This document shows, piece by piece, positions 23,218 to 31,916 of a stretch of DNA of 36,956 nucleotides. The DNA is taken from the NCBI GenBank assembly GCA_017412705.1, contig JAFPWS010000001.1, forward strand, positions 1 to 36,956. The letters run 5' to 3'. How positions within the stretch are numbered: the stretch's first letter is position 1; the number at the start of each line of letters is the position of its first letter. Source of the DNA: Prevotella sp. GTDB lineage: Bacteria; Bacteroidota; Bacteroidia; Bacteroidales; Bacteroidaceae. The position numbers were made by a program, and so were the translations under genes. The notes beneath the pieces were generated by a model, which saw only the letters and a list, made by a program, of their open reading frames with translations, did no database searches and was not told the origin of the DNA.

Positions 23218-25146
23218 ATGTTTCGAATCAAGAAATTAGACATATTCATCGCCAAGCAGTTTGGCTTGCTGTTCATAGCGACATTCTTCATCTGCCAGTT
23301 TGTGCTGATGATGCAGTTTCTGTGGCGATATGTGGACGAACTGATTGGCAAAGGACTGTCGTTGGAAGTGATGGCGCAGTTCTTTTGGTATATGGGACTG
23401 ATGCTGATGCCTCAGGCTTTCCCGCTGGCCATTCTGCTGTCGTCGCTGATAACGTTTGGTAACCTTGGCGAAAGCTCGGAGCTGACGGCCATTAAGGCAG
23501 CAGGCATCTCCCTGATGCAGGCCATGCGCTCGTTAATCGTCATTGTGGTAGCCATTTCGTGCATCTCGTTCTTCTTCCAGGAGGTCATTGGCCCGAAGGC
23601 CTTCGTTTCGTTCCGCCAGCTGTTGGTGTCGATGAAACAGAAGAACCCCGAGGTGGAGATTCCTGAGGGAATCTTCTACGACGGAATTCCAGGCTCGAAC
23701 CTATACGTACAGAAGAAGGACCTGGAGACGGGAACGCTATATGGGATCATGATATACCGTATGAACGGCAGCTACGAGGATGCGGCCATCATTCTGGCAG
23801 ACTCGGGACGCATTCAAGCTACAGCTGAAAAGAAGCACCTCCTGCTGACGCTGTATAGCGGCGAGTGGTTTGAGAACATGCGCCAGTCGGGAATGGGCGT
23901 GGCAGCGAATGTGCCTTACCGCCGAGAGACCTTCTCGACAAAACAGATCGTGCTGGACTTTGACAGCGGCCTGGACATGGTGGAGGCAGGATGGATATCT
24001 GCTGACGCCAGAGCGAAGAGCATGGGGCGCATTCTGCACGATTTGGACAGCATACATGAGTTCAACGACTCGGTGGGACGCCAGTTCTACAGTGATGCCC
24101 AACGCTCGACGATGGGCAGGCCGAAGCTATCCACAAAAGACTCGGTAAAGGTAAGCAGGATGGTAGCGAAGGAAACGGCTGACATTGACACGCTGTTTGC
24201 CAAGATGACAGGCGAGCGTAAGCAGCAGGTGATGAGTATCGCCTCGAATGACGCCCAGGCGACGCTGAACGAGATGGACTATAAGGTGGAATACTCTAAC
24301 GCTCTCAACCAGGACGACCGTGAGCACCAGATGGAGGCCATCAACAAGGTGACGCTGTCGCTGTCGTGTCTGATATTCTTCTTCATCGGTGCCCCATTGG
24401 GTGCCATCATCCGCAAGGGCGGACTGGGTGTACCGGTCATCATCTCAGTACTGGTATTCATCGTGTTCTACATCCTTGACAATACGGGCATGAAGATGGC
24501 TCGCGACGACAACTGGACGGTATGGTTCGGCAAACTGCTGGGTACGGCGGTGCTGACACCTATCGCATGTTTCTTTACCTATAAGGCCAACAACGACTCG
24601 GTGGTGTTCAACGTAGACCTGTACAAGAACATTATTATCAGCATGCTGGGCATCCGCACCAAGCGCTACATCACCCGCAAGGAAGTTATCATAGAAGACC
24701 CAAAGTATCTGGCCGACTCCGAGATTCTGAAGAACGTAAGTCTGGAGGTATCGAAATATATGGAGCGCCACAAGCTGTTGCGCTGGCCCAACCCCATCAA
24801 GGTATTCTTCCGTCCTGGCGACGACCACGACATAGAACAAATCAACAGTGCCCTGGAGGTGGCCATCGAGGACTTGGCATACACTAAGAACAACTACGTG
24901 CTGATGAAGCTGAACCAGTTCCCCGTCATTGCCACACACGCCCACACACGCCCCTTCCAGCGCAAATGGCTGAACGCTGTGACAGGACTGTTCCTGCCTA
25001 CGGGCATCTTCTTCTATTTCCGTATGATACGCTTCCGTGTACGTCTGTACAGAGACTTGCAGAACATCCTGCGCATCAACGAGAAGCTCATTCCCAGAGT
25101 CATCGACCTGGCTGACTTGCAGGCTGAGGGCAGCATCACCATCTAA
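23218..25146 (+). CDS. LptF/LptG (YjgP/YjgQ) family LPS-export permease, long Bacteroidetes form
   Basis: This is the inner-membrane permease subunit of the Lpt machine that extracts lipopolysaccharide for transport to the outer membrane. Three N-terminal helices (residues ~12-125) contain FPLAILLSSLITFGNLGESS. A periplasmic beta-jellyroll region follows (PGSNLYVQKKDLETG onward), and a second helix set (~375-470) includes LSCLIFFFIGAPLGAIIRKG. E. coli LptF/G are about 360 residues. This 642-residue protein has a ~100-residue insertion after the jellyroll and a ~170-residue C-terminal tail with one more hydrophobic stretch. LptF versus LptG cannot be decided from sequence here. Confidence 0.88.
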   Translation: MFRIKKLDIFIAKQFGLLFIATFFICQFVLMMQFLWRYVDELIGKGLSLEVMAQFFWYMGLMLMPQAFPLAILLSSLITFGNLGESSELTAIKAAGISLMQAMRSLIVIVVAISCISFFFQEVIGPKAFVSFRQLLVSMKQKNPEVEIPEGIFYDGIPGSNLYVQKKDLETGTLYGIMIYRMNGSYEDAAIILADSGRIQATAEKKHLLLTLYSGEWFENMRQSGMGVAANVPYRRETFSTKQIVLDFDSGLDMVEAGWISADARAKSMGRILHDLDSIHEFNDSVGRQFYSDAQRSTMGRPKLSTKDSVKVSRMVAKETADIDTLFAKMTGERKQQVMSIASNDAQATLNEMDYKVEYSNALNQDDREHQMEAINKVTLSLSCLIFFFIGAPLGAIIRKGGLGVPVIISVLVFIVFYILDNTGMKMARDDNWTVWFGKLLGTAVLTPIACFFTYKANNDSVVFNVDLYKNIIISMLGIRTKRYITRKEVIIEDPKYLADSEILKNVSLEVSKYMERHKLLRWPNPIKVFFRPGDDHDIEQINSALEVAIEDLAYTKNNYVLMKLNQFPVIATHAHTRPFQRKWLNAVTGLFLPTGIFFYFRMIRFRVRLYRDLQNILRINEKLIPRVIDLADLQAEGSITI

Positions 25147-25213
25147 TATATATAAAATAGGTATTTAGGCGGTTAAGGGTTAAAAGAAAAACAATAAAAA
25201 GACAATAATAAAC

Positions 25214-26425
25214 ATGGAACAACTGAAACTGAATACGATTGAAGAGGCGTTGGTGGACTTCAAGGCGGGCAAGTTCGTCATTGTGGTTGACGACGAAGAC
25301 CGCGAGAACGAAGGCGACCTAATATGTGCCGCAGAGAAGATTACACCCGAGATGGTGAACTTCATGCTGAAGAACGCCCGTGGCGTACTCTGCGCCCCAG
25401 TAACCATCAGCCGTGCAGCAGAGTTGGACCTGCCCCACCAGGTGCAGGACAACACATCGCTGTTGGGAACACCCTTCACCGTTACGGTAGACAAGATAGA
25501 GGGATGCTCAACAGGCGTCTCTGCCCATGACCGCGCCGCTACCATCAGGGCGTTGGGAGACCCTACATCGACCCCGAAAACATTCGGACGCCCAGGCCAT
25601 ATCAGTCCGCTGTATGCCCAGGACAATGGCGTGCTGCGCCGCTCAGGCCATACAGAAGCAGCCATTGACCTGTGTAAACTGACGGGGCTCTACCCTGCCG
25701 GTGCCCTCATAGAGATTATGAACGACGACGGCACGATGGCCCGCATGCCGCAGCTGATGGCGTTTGCCCAGAAGCACGGCCTGAAGATTATCACCATCAA
25801 GGATATGATAGCCTACCGCCTGCAGAAGGAGAGCATTGTGGAGAAGGGCGATGAGGTGGACATGCCCACCGAGTGGGGCCACTTCCGTCTGATACCCTTC
25901 CGTCAGAAGTCGAACGGGCTGGAGCACATGGCACTCATCAAGGGGGAGTGGCGCGAGGACGAGCCGGTGCTGGTGCGCGTACACTCAAGCTGCATGACGG
26001 GCGACATCCTGGGTTCGAAACGCTGCGACTGTGGCGAGCAACTGCATAAAGCGATGCAGATGATAGAACAAGAAGGCCGTGGCGTTATTGTCTACATGCA
26101 ACAGGAGGGACGCGGCATCGGTCTGATGAACAAGATTGCCGCCTACAAGTTGCAGGAGGAAGGTCTGGATACTGTTGATGCCAACGTGCACCTGGGCTTC
26201 AAGCCCGACGAACGCGACTACGGCTGTGGTGCCCAGATACTGCGCCAGTTGGGTGTGCAGAAGATGCGCCTGATGACTAACAACCCCGTGAAGCGCGTAG
26301 GCCTGGAGGGCTACGGACTGGAAATCGTGGAGAACATACCCATCGAGACGACACCCAACGAGTACAACCTGCGCTACCTGCAGACCAAGAAGGAGCGTAT
26401 GGGACACTTGCTGCACCTGAAGTGA
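25214..26425 (+). CDS. ribBA: Bifunctional riboflavin enzyme RibBA
   Basis: The 403 residues join two riboflavin-pathway enzymes. The N-terminal 3,4-dihydroxy-2-butanone 4-phosphate synthase (residues ~1-200) has [18 protein letters not shown], the substrate loop around [13 protein letters not shown], and [15 protein letters not shown]. The C-terminal GTP cyclohydrolase II (~205-400) has the zinc cysteines in [17 protein letters not shown] and [15 protein letters not shown]. Both active sites look complete, so it should supply both precursors from ribulose 5-phosphate and GTP. It is a single gene after a short AT-rich spacer, where no FMN riboswitch-like structure was recognised. Confidence 0.95.
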   Translation: MEQLKLNTIEEALVDFKAGKFVIVVDDEDRENEGDLICAAEKITPEMVNFMLKNARGVLCAPVTISRAAELDLPHQVQDNTSLLGTPFTVTVDKIEGCSTGVSAHDRAATIRALGDPTSTPKTFGRPGHISPLYAQDNGVLRRSGHTEAAIDLCKLTGLYPAGALIEIMNDDGTMARMPQLMAFAQKHGLKIITIKDMIAYRLQKESIVEKGDEVDMPTEWGHFRLIPFRQKSNGLEHMALIKGEWREDEPVLVRVHSSCMTGDILGSKRCDCGEQLHKAMQMIEQEGRGVIVYMQQEGRGIGLMNKIAAYKLQEEGLDTVDANVHLGFKPDERDYGCGAQILRQLGVQKMRLMTNNPVKRVGLEGYGLEIVENIPIETTPNEYNLRYLQTKKERMGHLLHLK

Positions 26426-26489
26426 TGAGTGATAAGAGAAAAAAAGTAAAAAAGTGGTACGTATATTCGTTTTTTGAGAATAAATTGCT

Positions 26490-26497
26490 TACTTTTG
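26490..26497 (+). promoter_or_regulatory. -7 promoter box for the aminotransferase gene
   Basis: TACTTTTG lies 29 nt upstream of the start codon in the spacer after ribBA. Confidence 0.55.
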
Positions 26498-26526
26498 CAG
26501 CCAAAACAAAACAATAAGTATTCATT

Positions 26527-27723
26527 ATGGCACAATTATCTGACCGTTTGCAACGACTGGCCCCCTCAGCAACACTGGCTATGTCGCAAAAAAGTTCCGA
26601 AATGAAAGCACAGGGTATCGACGTCATCAACATGAGTGTCGGTGAGCCTGACTTCAATACCCCCGACCATATCAAGCAGGCTGCCAAGCTGGCCATCGAC
26701 GAGAACTACTCGCGCTACTCACCCGTTCCTGGCTATCCCGACCTACGACAGGCCATTGCCCGCAAGCTGGAGCGTGAGAACCATCTGCACTACCAGCCCG
26801 CAGAAATCCTGGTGTCAAACGGTGCCAAGCAGAGCGTGTGCAACACCGTGATGGCACTGGTCAATCCCGGCGACGAGGTCATTATCCCCGCCCCCTATTG
26901 GGTCAGCTATCCGCAGATGGTGCTGCTGGCAGGCGGCAACCCTGTTATCGTGGAGGCAGGCTTCGAGCAGAACTTCAAGATGACCGCCGAACAGCTGGAG
27001 GCTGCCATCACCCCCAAGACACGACTCATCATCCTCTGCTCGCCCAGCAATCCTACGGGCAGCGTCTATAACAAGCAGGAGCTGGAGGCGCTGGCAAAGG
27101 TCATCTTGAGCCACGACAACCTGTTCGTGTTGGCTGATGAGATATACGAACACATCAACTACGTGGGTCGCCACGAGTCTATAGCCCAGTTTGAGGGCAT
27201 GAAGGAGCGCAGCATCATTGTCAACGGCGTCAGCAAGGCCTACGCCATGACAGGCTGGCGCATCGGATACATTGCCGCCCCAGAGTGGATTGTCAAAGGC
27301 TGCAACAAACTGCAGGGACAGTACACAAGCGGACCGTGCTCCGTCAGCCAAAAGGCTGCCGAGTTCGCCTATACGTCAAGTCAGGAGTGTGTAGAGGAGA
27401 TGCGCAAGGCCTTTGAGCGCCGCCGCGACCTCATCGTGAAGCTGGCCAAGGACATTCCCGGATTGGAAGTCAACGTACCAGAGGGCGCTTTCTACCTCTT
27501 CCCCAAATGCTCCAGCTTCTATGGCAAGAAAACTGCTGACGGCTCCGTCATCCAGAACAGCACCGACCTGGCCATGTACCTGCTCGAAAAAGGACATGTG
27601 GCTACTGTCGGAGGCGATGCCTTTGGAGACCCCGCATGCTTCCGTATGAGCTATGCTACAAGTGACGAAAATATCGTCGAAGCAATGCGTAGAATCAAGG
27701 AAGTTCTGGCCGCACTGAAGTAA
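26527..27723 (+). CDS. Class I PLP-dependent aminotransferase, probable aspartate aminotransferase
   Basis: The 398-residue fold-type I enzyme has the marks of the aspartate aminotransferase Ib group: MSVGEPDFNTPDHI near residue 36, SNGAKQSV (~98), PAPYWVSYPQ (~121), CSPSNPTGSV with Asn175, ADEIYEHI with Asp204, and the PLP-binding Lys237 in NGVSKAYAMTGWRIGY. An Arg for the distal carboxylate lies in ACFRMSYA near the C-terminus. It most likely interconverts aspartate/oxaloacetate and glutamate/2-oxoglutarate. Other amino acids are possible in this family. It has its own promoter. Confidence 0.9.
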   Translation: MAQLSDRLQRLAPSATLAMSQKSSEMKAQGIDVINMSVGEPDFNTPDHIKQAAKLAIDENYSRYSPVPGYPDLRQAIARKLERENHLHYQPAEILVSNGAKQSVCNTVMALVNPGDEVIIPAPYWVSYPQMVLLAGGNPVIVEAGFEQNFKMTAEQLEAAITPKTRLIILCSPSNPTGSVYNKQELEALAKVILSHDNLFVLADEIYEHINYVGRHESIAQFEGMKERSIIVNGVSKAYAMTGWRIGYIAAPEWIVKGCNKLQGQYTSGPCSVSQKAAEFAYTSSQECVEEMRKAFERRRDLIVKLAKDIPGLEVNVPEGAFYLFPKCSSFYGKKTADGSVIQNSTDLAMYLLEKGHVATVGGDAFGDPACFRMSYATSDENIVEAMRRIKEVLAALK

Positions 27724-27782
27724 AATTTGATAAATATCAAGTTAAAAGTTCTTAAATAGGCTTTTAGTACACTTGAATTTGC

Positions 27783-27790
27783 TATCTTTG
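27783..27790 (+). promoter_or_regulatory. -7 promoter box of the exbB-exbD-tonB operon
   Basis: TATCTTTG lies 64 nt upstream of the exbB start. The leader after it is very AT-rich. Confidence 0.6.
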
Positions 27791-27854
27791 CGGAACGTAA
27801 GCGAAATTTTACAAACTCAATTTATTTAATAACTAAAAAACAAATTTTTTATTT

Positions 27855-28682
27855 ATGGCAACAACAACAAAGGCTGCAGCCCCAGCCAAGAAATCGGGCT
27901 TCCAAGGTGTTAAAGCTGCATGGATTATCCTCGCAATTTGCTGCGTCGCAGGTTACAGTGTATGGTATTTCGTTATGGGTAACCCCGACAACTTCGTTGG
28001 TGGCGACCGCAGCGGTCATCCCGCAAACCTTCTGGGTACCGTTTATAAGGGAGGTTTCGTAGTAGGTCTTATCCTTACCCTTCTCTTCACCGTTATCTGC
28101 CTTGGTATCGAGCGCTTCTTCGCTATCAAGACTGCTTCTGGTAAGATGAATCTGGCTAAGTTCACCGCTGAGGTGAAGGCTGCCATCAAGGCTCAGGACT
28201 TCACAAAGGCTAAGGATTTGTGCAACAAGATGCAGGGTTCTGTAGCTAACGTAGTGCTGGCTTCTATCAACATGTATCAGACAGTTGAGAGTGACGACCA
28301 CCTGAAGAAGGCTGCTAAGATTGCCAAGATTCAGCAGGCTCACGAGGAGGCTACCCAGCTGGAGATGCCTACCCTTCAGATGAACATGCCTATGGTTGCT
28401 ACCATCGTATCTCTGGGTACCCTGACCGCTCTGTTCGGTACTGTGCTCGGTATGATCGGTTCGTTCCAGGCTCTGTCTGCTGGTGGTGGTGCCGACTCTA
28501 TGGCTCTGTCAGCCGGTATTTCTGAGGCCCTTGTGAACACAGCATCTGGTATTTTGACCTCTTGGGTTGCTACCGTTGTTTACAACTTCTTCTCTAACAA
28601 GATCGATAAGCTGACTTACGCTCTCGACGAGATTGGTTTCACCATCGCTGCAACTTACGATTCAACCCACAACGAGGCTTAA
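27855..28682 (+). CDS. exbB: ExbB/TolQ/MotA-family proton channel subunit
   Basis: The 275-residue inner-membrane protein forms the pentameric stator that, with ExbD, uses the proton gradient to energise TonB. It has an N-terminal helix (~25-45), a second long helix around residues 68-90, a cytoplasmic domain, and the conserved pair of helices at the end. These include MPMVATIVSLGTLTALFGTV and GLGMIGSFQAL-like residues, then SAGISEALVNTASGILTSW. It begins the six-gene energy-transduction operon. Codon use favours GCT/GGT/TCT more than its neighbours, which suggests high expression. Confidence 0.9.
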   Translation: MATTTKAAAPAKKSGFQGVKAAWIILAICCVAGYSVWYFVMGNPDNFVGGDRSGHPANLLGTVYKGGFVVGLILTLLFTVICLGIERFFAIKTASGKMNLAKFTAEVKAAIKAQDFTKAKDLCNKMQGSVANVVLASINMYQTVESDDHLKKAAKIAKIQQAHEEATQLEMPTLQMNMPMVATIVSLGTLTALFGTVLGMIGSFQALSAGGGADSMALSAGISEALVNTASGILTSWVATVVYNFFSNKIDKLTYALDEIGFTIAATYDSTHNEA

Positions 28683-28724
28683 TCTTTAGTCCATTCATTT
28701 AAAACCCTCTAAAACTGTTTTAGA

Positions 28725-29342
28725 ATGGCTAAAATTAAGATACAGAAAAAGGACATCTGGATTGACATGACGCCTATGTCAGACGTGATGACGCTGCTTC
28801 TGTGCTTCTTCATGTTGACTTCAACATTCCTGACGCCAGAACCAGTATCCGTCAACGCGCCTAACTCAGTGTCTGAGGTCAAGATTCCCGAGCAGGACGT
28901 GCTCAACATTCTGGTAACTCCAGAGGGACACGTCTATTTGGGAACCGAGAACAAGAACAACATGCAGGCTATGTTGGACGTGATGACCGACAAGTTCGGT
29001 GTATCGCTCAACGCCACCCAGATCAAGCACTTCCGCGAGGATGCCATGGTCGGTGCCAGCATGTCGCAGCTTGCGCAGTACCTCAACCTCGACCAAGAGA
29101 AGATGGCCGAGGCAATCCAGAAGCTCGGTCTTCCGCTTGACAGTATCAACGGAGGCAAGAGCGAATTTCAGGAGTGGGTCTCAGCGGCCCGCGATGCGAA
29201 TCCTGACATCAAGCTCGCCATTAAGTGCGACTCGAAGACTCCTTATACCGCTATTAAGAAGTTGATGTCAGAGCTTCAGGACATGAACGAGAACCGTTTC
29301 CAGCTCATCACGAACCTCGATGTTAAACGTTTAAACGATTAG
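28725..29342 (+). CDS. exbD: ExbD/TolR-family protein, first copy
   Basis: The 205-residue protein has a short cytoplasmic start and a single membrane helix (residues ~17-37) with the conserved proton-carrying Asp in WIDMTPMSDVMTLLLCFFML, then a periplasmic domain. The periplasmic part is longer than in E. coli ExbD (141 residues) and has an insert (~95-150) of uncertain fold. It sits between exbB and a second, different exbD, a common Bacteroidetes arrangement. Confidence 0.9.
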   Translation: MAKIKIQKKDIWIDMTPMSDVMTLLLCFFMLTSTFLTPEPVSVNAPNSVSEVKIPEQDVLNILVTPEGHVYLGTENKNNMQAMLDVMTDKFGVSLNATQIKHFREDAMVGASMSQLAQYLNLDQEKMAEAIQKLGLPLDSINGGKSEFQEWVSAARDANPDIKLAIKCDSKTPYTAIKKLMSELQDMNENRFQLITNLDVKRLND

Positions 29343-29346
29343 TACT

Positions 29347-30012
29347 ATGGCAAAAAAGAATCTATCCAAGCAGAAGAAGATGGATACCCGCGTGAACTTC
29401 ACGCCAATGGTAGACATGATGATGCTTCTGATTACCTTCTTCATGCTGTGTACTACGCTGGCCAAGCCGCAGGCTATGCAGCTGACCATGCCGTCAAACG
29501 AAGACACAAAGCAGCTGAATGAAGAGCAGAAGCAGGTAACGAAGGCTTCTCACACCATCACCCTCTATCTGGGTGCCGACGACCAGGTTTGGTATATTGC
29601 CGGTCTTCCCAACTATGATGATCCATCATGTGTCAAGAAGACAACTTATGGCAAGGATGGTATCGAGAAGGTTCTCAACGAGCATACCACAGAGGAAGGT
29701 GTCAACCCCGTAGCCAAGATCAAGCTGGCTAAGAAGGAGCTCGACGCCAAGAAGAACGAGTACAACTCAAAGATGACCGACGAGCAGTACCAGGAGCAGC
29801 TGAAAAAGCTGAAGAAGGGTGAGCTGCCCAACGGCGAGAAGGTGCCCGCACTGACCGTCATTATCCGTCCTCTGAACACTGCAACTTATGCAAACATGGT
29901 TGCCGCCCTTGACGAGATGCTGATTAGCAATATTGATAAGTACGTCATTGACAATGTCGACAAGATGAACGAAGACGACAAGGCGCTCATCGAGAAGGCT
30001 GGTGTCAAGTGA
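29347..30012 (+). CDS. exbD: ExbD/TolR-family protein, second copy
   Basis: The 221-residue protein has the motif NFTPMVDMMMLLITFFMLCT with the conserved Asp at the start of the membrane helix (residues ~16-35). A large periplasmic domain follows with a Lys/Glu-rich helical segment (~115-155) and the ExbD-like ALTVIIRPLNTATYANMVAA strand-helix. It begins 4 nt after the first exbD. The two copies are only distantly alike in the periplasmic part, so they may form a heterodimer in one ExbB channel. Confidence 0.9.
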   Translation: MAKKNLSKQKKMDTRVNFTPMVDMMMLLITFFMLCTTLAKPQAMQLTMPSNEDTKQLNEEQKQVTKASHTITLYLGADDQVWYIAGLPNYDDPSCVKKTTYGKDGIEKVLNEHTTEEGVNPVAKIKLAKKELDAKKNEYNSKMTDEQYQEQLKKLKKGELPNGEKVPALTVIIRPLNTATYANMVAALDEMLISNIDKYVIDNVDKMNEDDKALIEKAGVK

Positions 30013-30037
30013 TTAACCACTAAAGTAGATTAGAACT

Positions 30038-30868
30038 ATGGCAAAAATAGATCTTATAGACAATGGTTGGGTTGACCTCGTGTTTGAGGGCAAAAACCAA
30101 GCTTATGGTGCTTATCAACTGCGCAAGAACACTGGTGTACGTAACCTCAAGGCACTCATCACCATGTTCATCGGCTTTGCTATCATTGCCGCCATTGTTG
30201 TGGCAAAAGTATCTTTCGACAACTACATGGCATCGCGTAATGCCGCCATCGAGACCGATGTGGAGTTGCAGAACCTGGCCGAGAAGAAGGAAGTCAAGCA
30301 AGAGAAGAAGGACGAACCTGAGGTTGAGAAGATTGAGGTTGAGCGTGTGAAGAGCTCTGTGGCTTTCACAGTTCCTGAAATCAAGAAGGACAACGAGGTG
30401 AAGGAAGACCAGGAGATGAAGTCTCAGGACGAACTCCAGGAGACCAACACCGCCATCGGTGCCTTCACTGTTGAAGGTAACGACGAGACCGCTGAGGTAA
30501 AGCACGTAGAAGAGAAGATTGCTGAACCCGAGCCTGTGAAGGAAGAGGAGACGAAGGTGTTCGACGTTGTTGAGCAGATGCCTTCATTCCCCGGAGGTCC
30601 CAGCGCTCTGATGCAGTATCTGGCCAGCAACATCAAGTACCCGGTAGTAGCCGAGGAGAACGGTGTTCAAGGTCGTGTCATCGTAACCTTCGTCGTTGAG
30701 AAGGACGGTTCTATCACCGACGTCCGCGTCGTGAAGAGCGTTGACCCCTCACTCGACAAGGAGGCTCAGCGTGTGGTCAAGAGCATGCCGAAGTGGATTC
30801 CCGGTAAGCAGAATGGTTCTGCCGTACGTGTGAAGTACACCGTGCCTGTGACCTTCCGTCTTCAGTAA
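30038..30868 (+). CDS. tonB: TonB-family energy transducer
   Basis: The 276-residue protein has the Bacteroidetes N-terminus DLVFEGKNQAYGAYQLRKNT ahead of a single membrane helix (residues ~43-62). A Lys/Glu/Pro/Val-rich periplasmic spacer runs from ~70 to 180. The C-terminal TonB domain (~185-276) contains NGVQGRVIVTFVVEKDGSIT and ends in YTVPVTFRLQ. It couples the ExbB/ExbD motor to TonB-dependent outer-membrane receptors. It follows the second exbD by 25 nt and is followed 10 nt later by the PstS-like gene. Confidence 0.92.
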   Translation: MAKIDLIDNGWVDLVFEGKNQAYGAYQLRKNTGVRNLKALITMFIGFAIIAAIVVAKVSFDNYMASRNAAIETDVELQNLAEKKEVKQEKKDEPEVEKIEVERVKSSVAFTVPEIKKDNEVKEDQEMKSQDELQETNTAIGAFTVEGNDETAEVKHVEEKIAEPEPVKEEETKVFDVVEQMPSFPGGPSALMQYLASNIKYPVVAEENGVQGRVIVTFVVEKDGSITDVRVVKSVDPSLDKEAQRVVKSMPKWIPGKQNGSAVRVKYTVPVTFRLQ

Positions 30869-30878
30869 TTGATAAGAC

Positions 30879-31835
30879 ATGAATAGAAACGCATCCATTA
30901 TTATTGGATTAACACTTAGCTTAGGCTTGCTCCTCTCATGTGGGAGCAAGCCTAATCCTGAATTGGAGGAGGCGTACCAGAAAGCCGCAACCAAGTTTGT
31001 GGCCGACGAGAGCTTCTATCCCATCCTCGACGAAGAGCTCTTCTACTTCAACAGCCAGCGTCTCGACACCATTGGTGTGGAGTACATCAACGAGCAGGAT
31101 GCCGTGAAGCGACTGATGAAGCTGGAGACGTGGCTCGCCTTTACCACCCGCCAGTTTACAGCCAAGGAGAAGAAGAGTCTGGAGGACCGCCAATACCTGC
31201 CCCGTGCAATAGCCATTGCCTACGACGGTCTGGCCATCATCGTCAACAATGCCAATGTCGATACGTGCATCACCGTCCATGACTTTGCACGCATCCTCAA
31301 AGGCGAAGCCACCAAATGGGGCGACATCTATCCCAAGTCAAAGCTGGGAACTATTGACGTAGTATTCGACAATCCCCTGTCCAGCACCGTACGCTGGTGC
31401 GTAGACTCCATCCTCGACGGAAAAGAGTTCACCAACACCAACATCGGTGCAGTGAAGACCAGCGCTGCCGTCATCGACTATGTGGAGCGCCACGAGAATG
31501 CCCTTGGCATCATCGGCTCCAACTGGCTCAACGACAAGCGCGACACTACTAATGTCACCTTCAAGAAGAACATTACCGTGATGGGCGTCAGCAAGATGAA
31601 GACTGCTGAGACTTACAACAGCTGGAAGCCCTATCAATATTATTTATATAATGGCAACTACCCCCTCATACGAACCATCTATGCCCTGCTGAACGACCCC
31701 CGACCCAGCGGCATTCCTACTGCCTTTGCGCACTTCTGCCAACTGCCCAGAGGCCAGAAAGTCATCCTGCGCTCAGGACTGCTGCCACGTACGGCAAACA
31801 TGAATGTCCGCGAGGTCATCGTCAACAGGGAATAA
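30879..31835 (+). CDS. PstS-like substrate-binding lipoprotein
   Basis: The 318-residue lipoprotein has signal and lipobox in SLGLLLSCGSKP (Cys near residue 21). The body resembles the PstS phosphate-binding family: AIAYDGLAIIVNNAN, then LKGEATKWGDIYP and VVFDNPLSSTVRWCVDSIL. Length is close to PstS, but no PstC/PstA/PstB genes follow, and it is embedded in a TonB operon. It may therefore bind phosphate or another anion for a separate transporter, or serve TonB-linked sensing. A strong inverted repeat lies within its first 80 nt. Confidence 0.8.
   Translation: MNRNASIIIGLTLSLGLLLSCGSKPNPELEEAYQKAATKFVADESFYPILDEELFYFNSQRLDTIGVEYINEQDAVKRLMKLETWLAFTTRQFTAKEKKSLEDRQYLPRAIAIAYDGLAIIVNNANVDTCITVHDFARILKGEATKWGDIYPKSKLGTIDVVFDNPLSSTVRWCVDSILDGKEFTNTNIGAVKTSAAVIDYVERHENALGIIGSNWLNDKRDTTNVTFKKNITVMGVSKMKTAETYNSWKPYQYYLYNGNYPLIRTIYALLNDPRPSGIPTAFAHFCQLPRGQKVILRSGLLPRTANMNVREVIVNRE
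30921..30955 (+). promoter_or_regulatory. Perfect hairpin inside the lipoprotein signal of the PstS-like gene
   Basis: TTAGGCTTGCTCC pairs perfectly with GGAGCAAGCCTAA over a 9-nt loop, 42 nt after the start codon. There is no T run after it. It could limit translation or slow transcription at the boundary between tonB and the downstream genes. Confidence 0.6.
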
Positions 31836-31916
31836 ACCTTTGGAGGGCCAAATCGTCATAACAACAGAGTGAGTATTAATAGCAATAAGTATAACCCGTT
31901 TAAAACAACAGGAATT

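Noticed and set aside
25147-25213. FMN riboswitch before ribBA
   Set aside because: The spacer is 67 nt, AT-rich and unstructured, too short for an FMN aptamer, with none of its conserved motifs.
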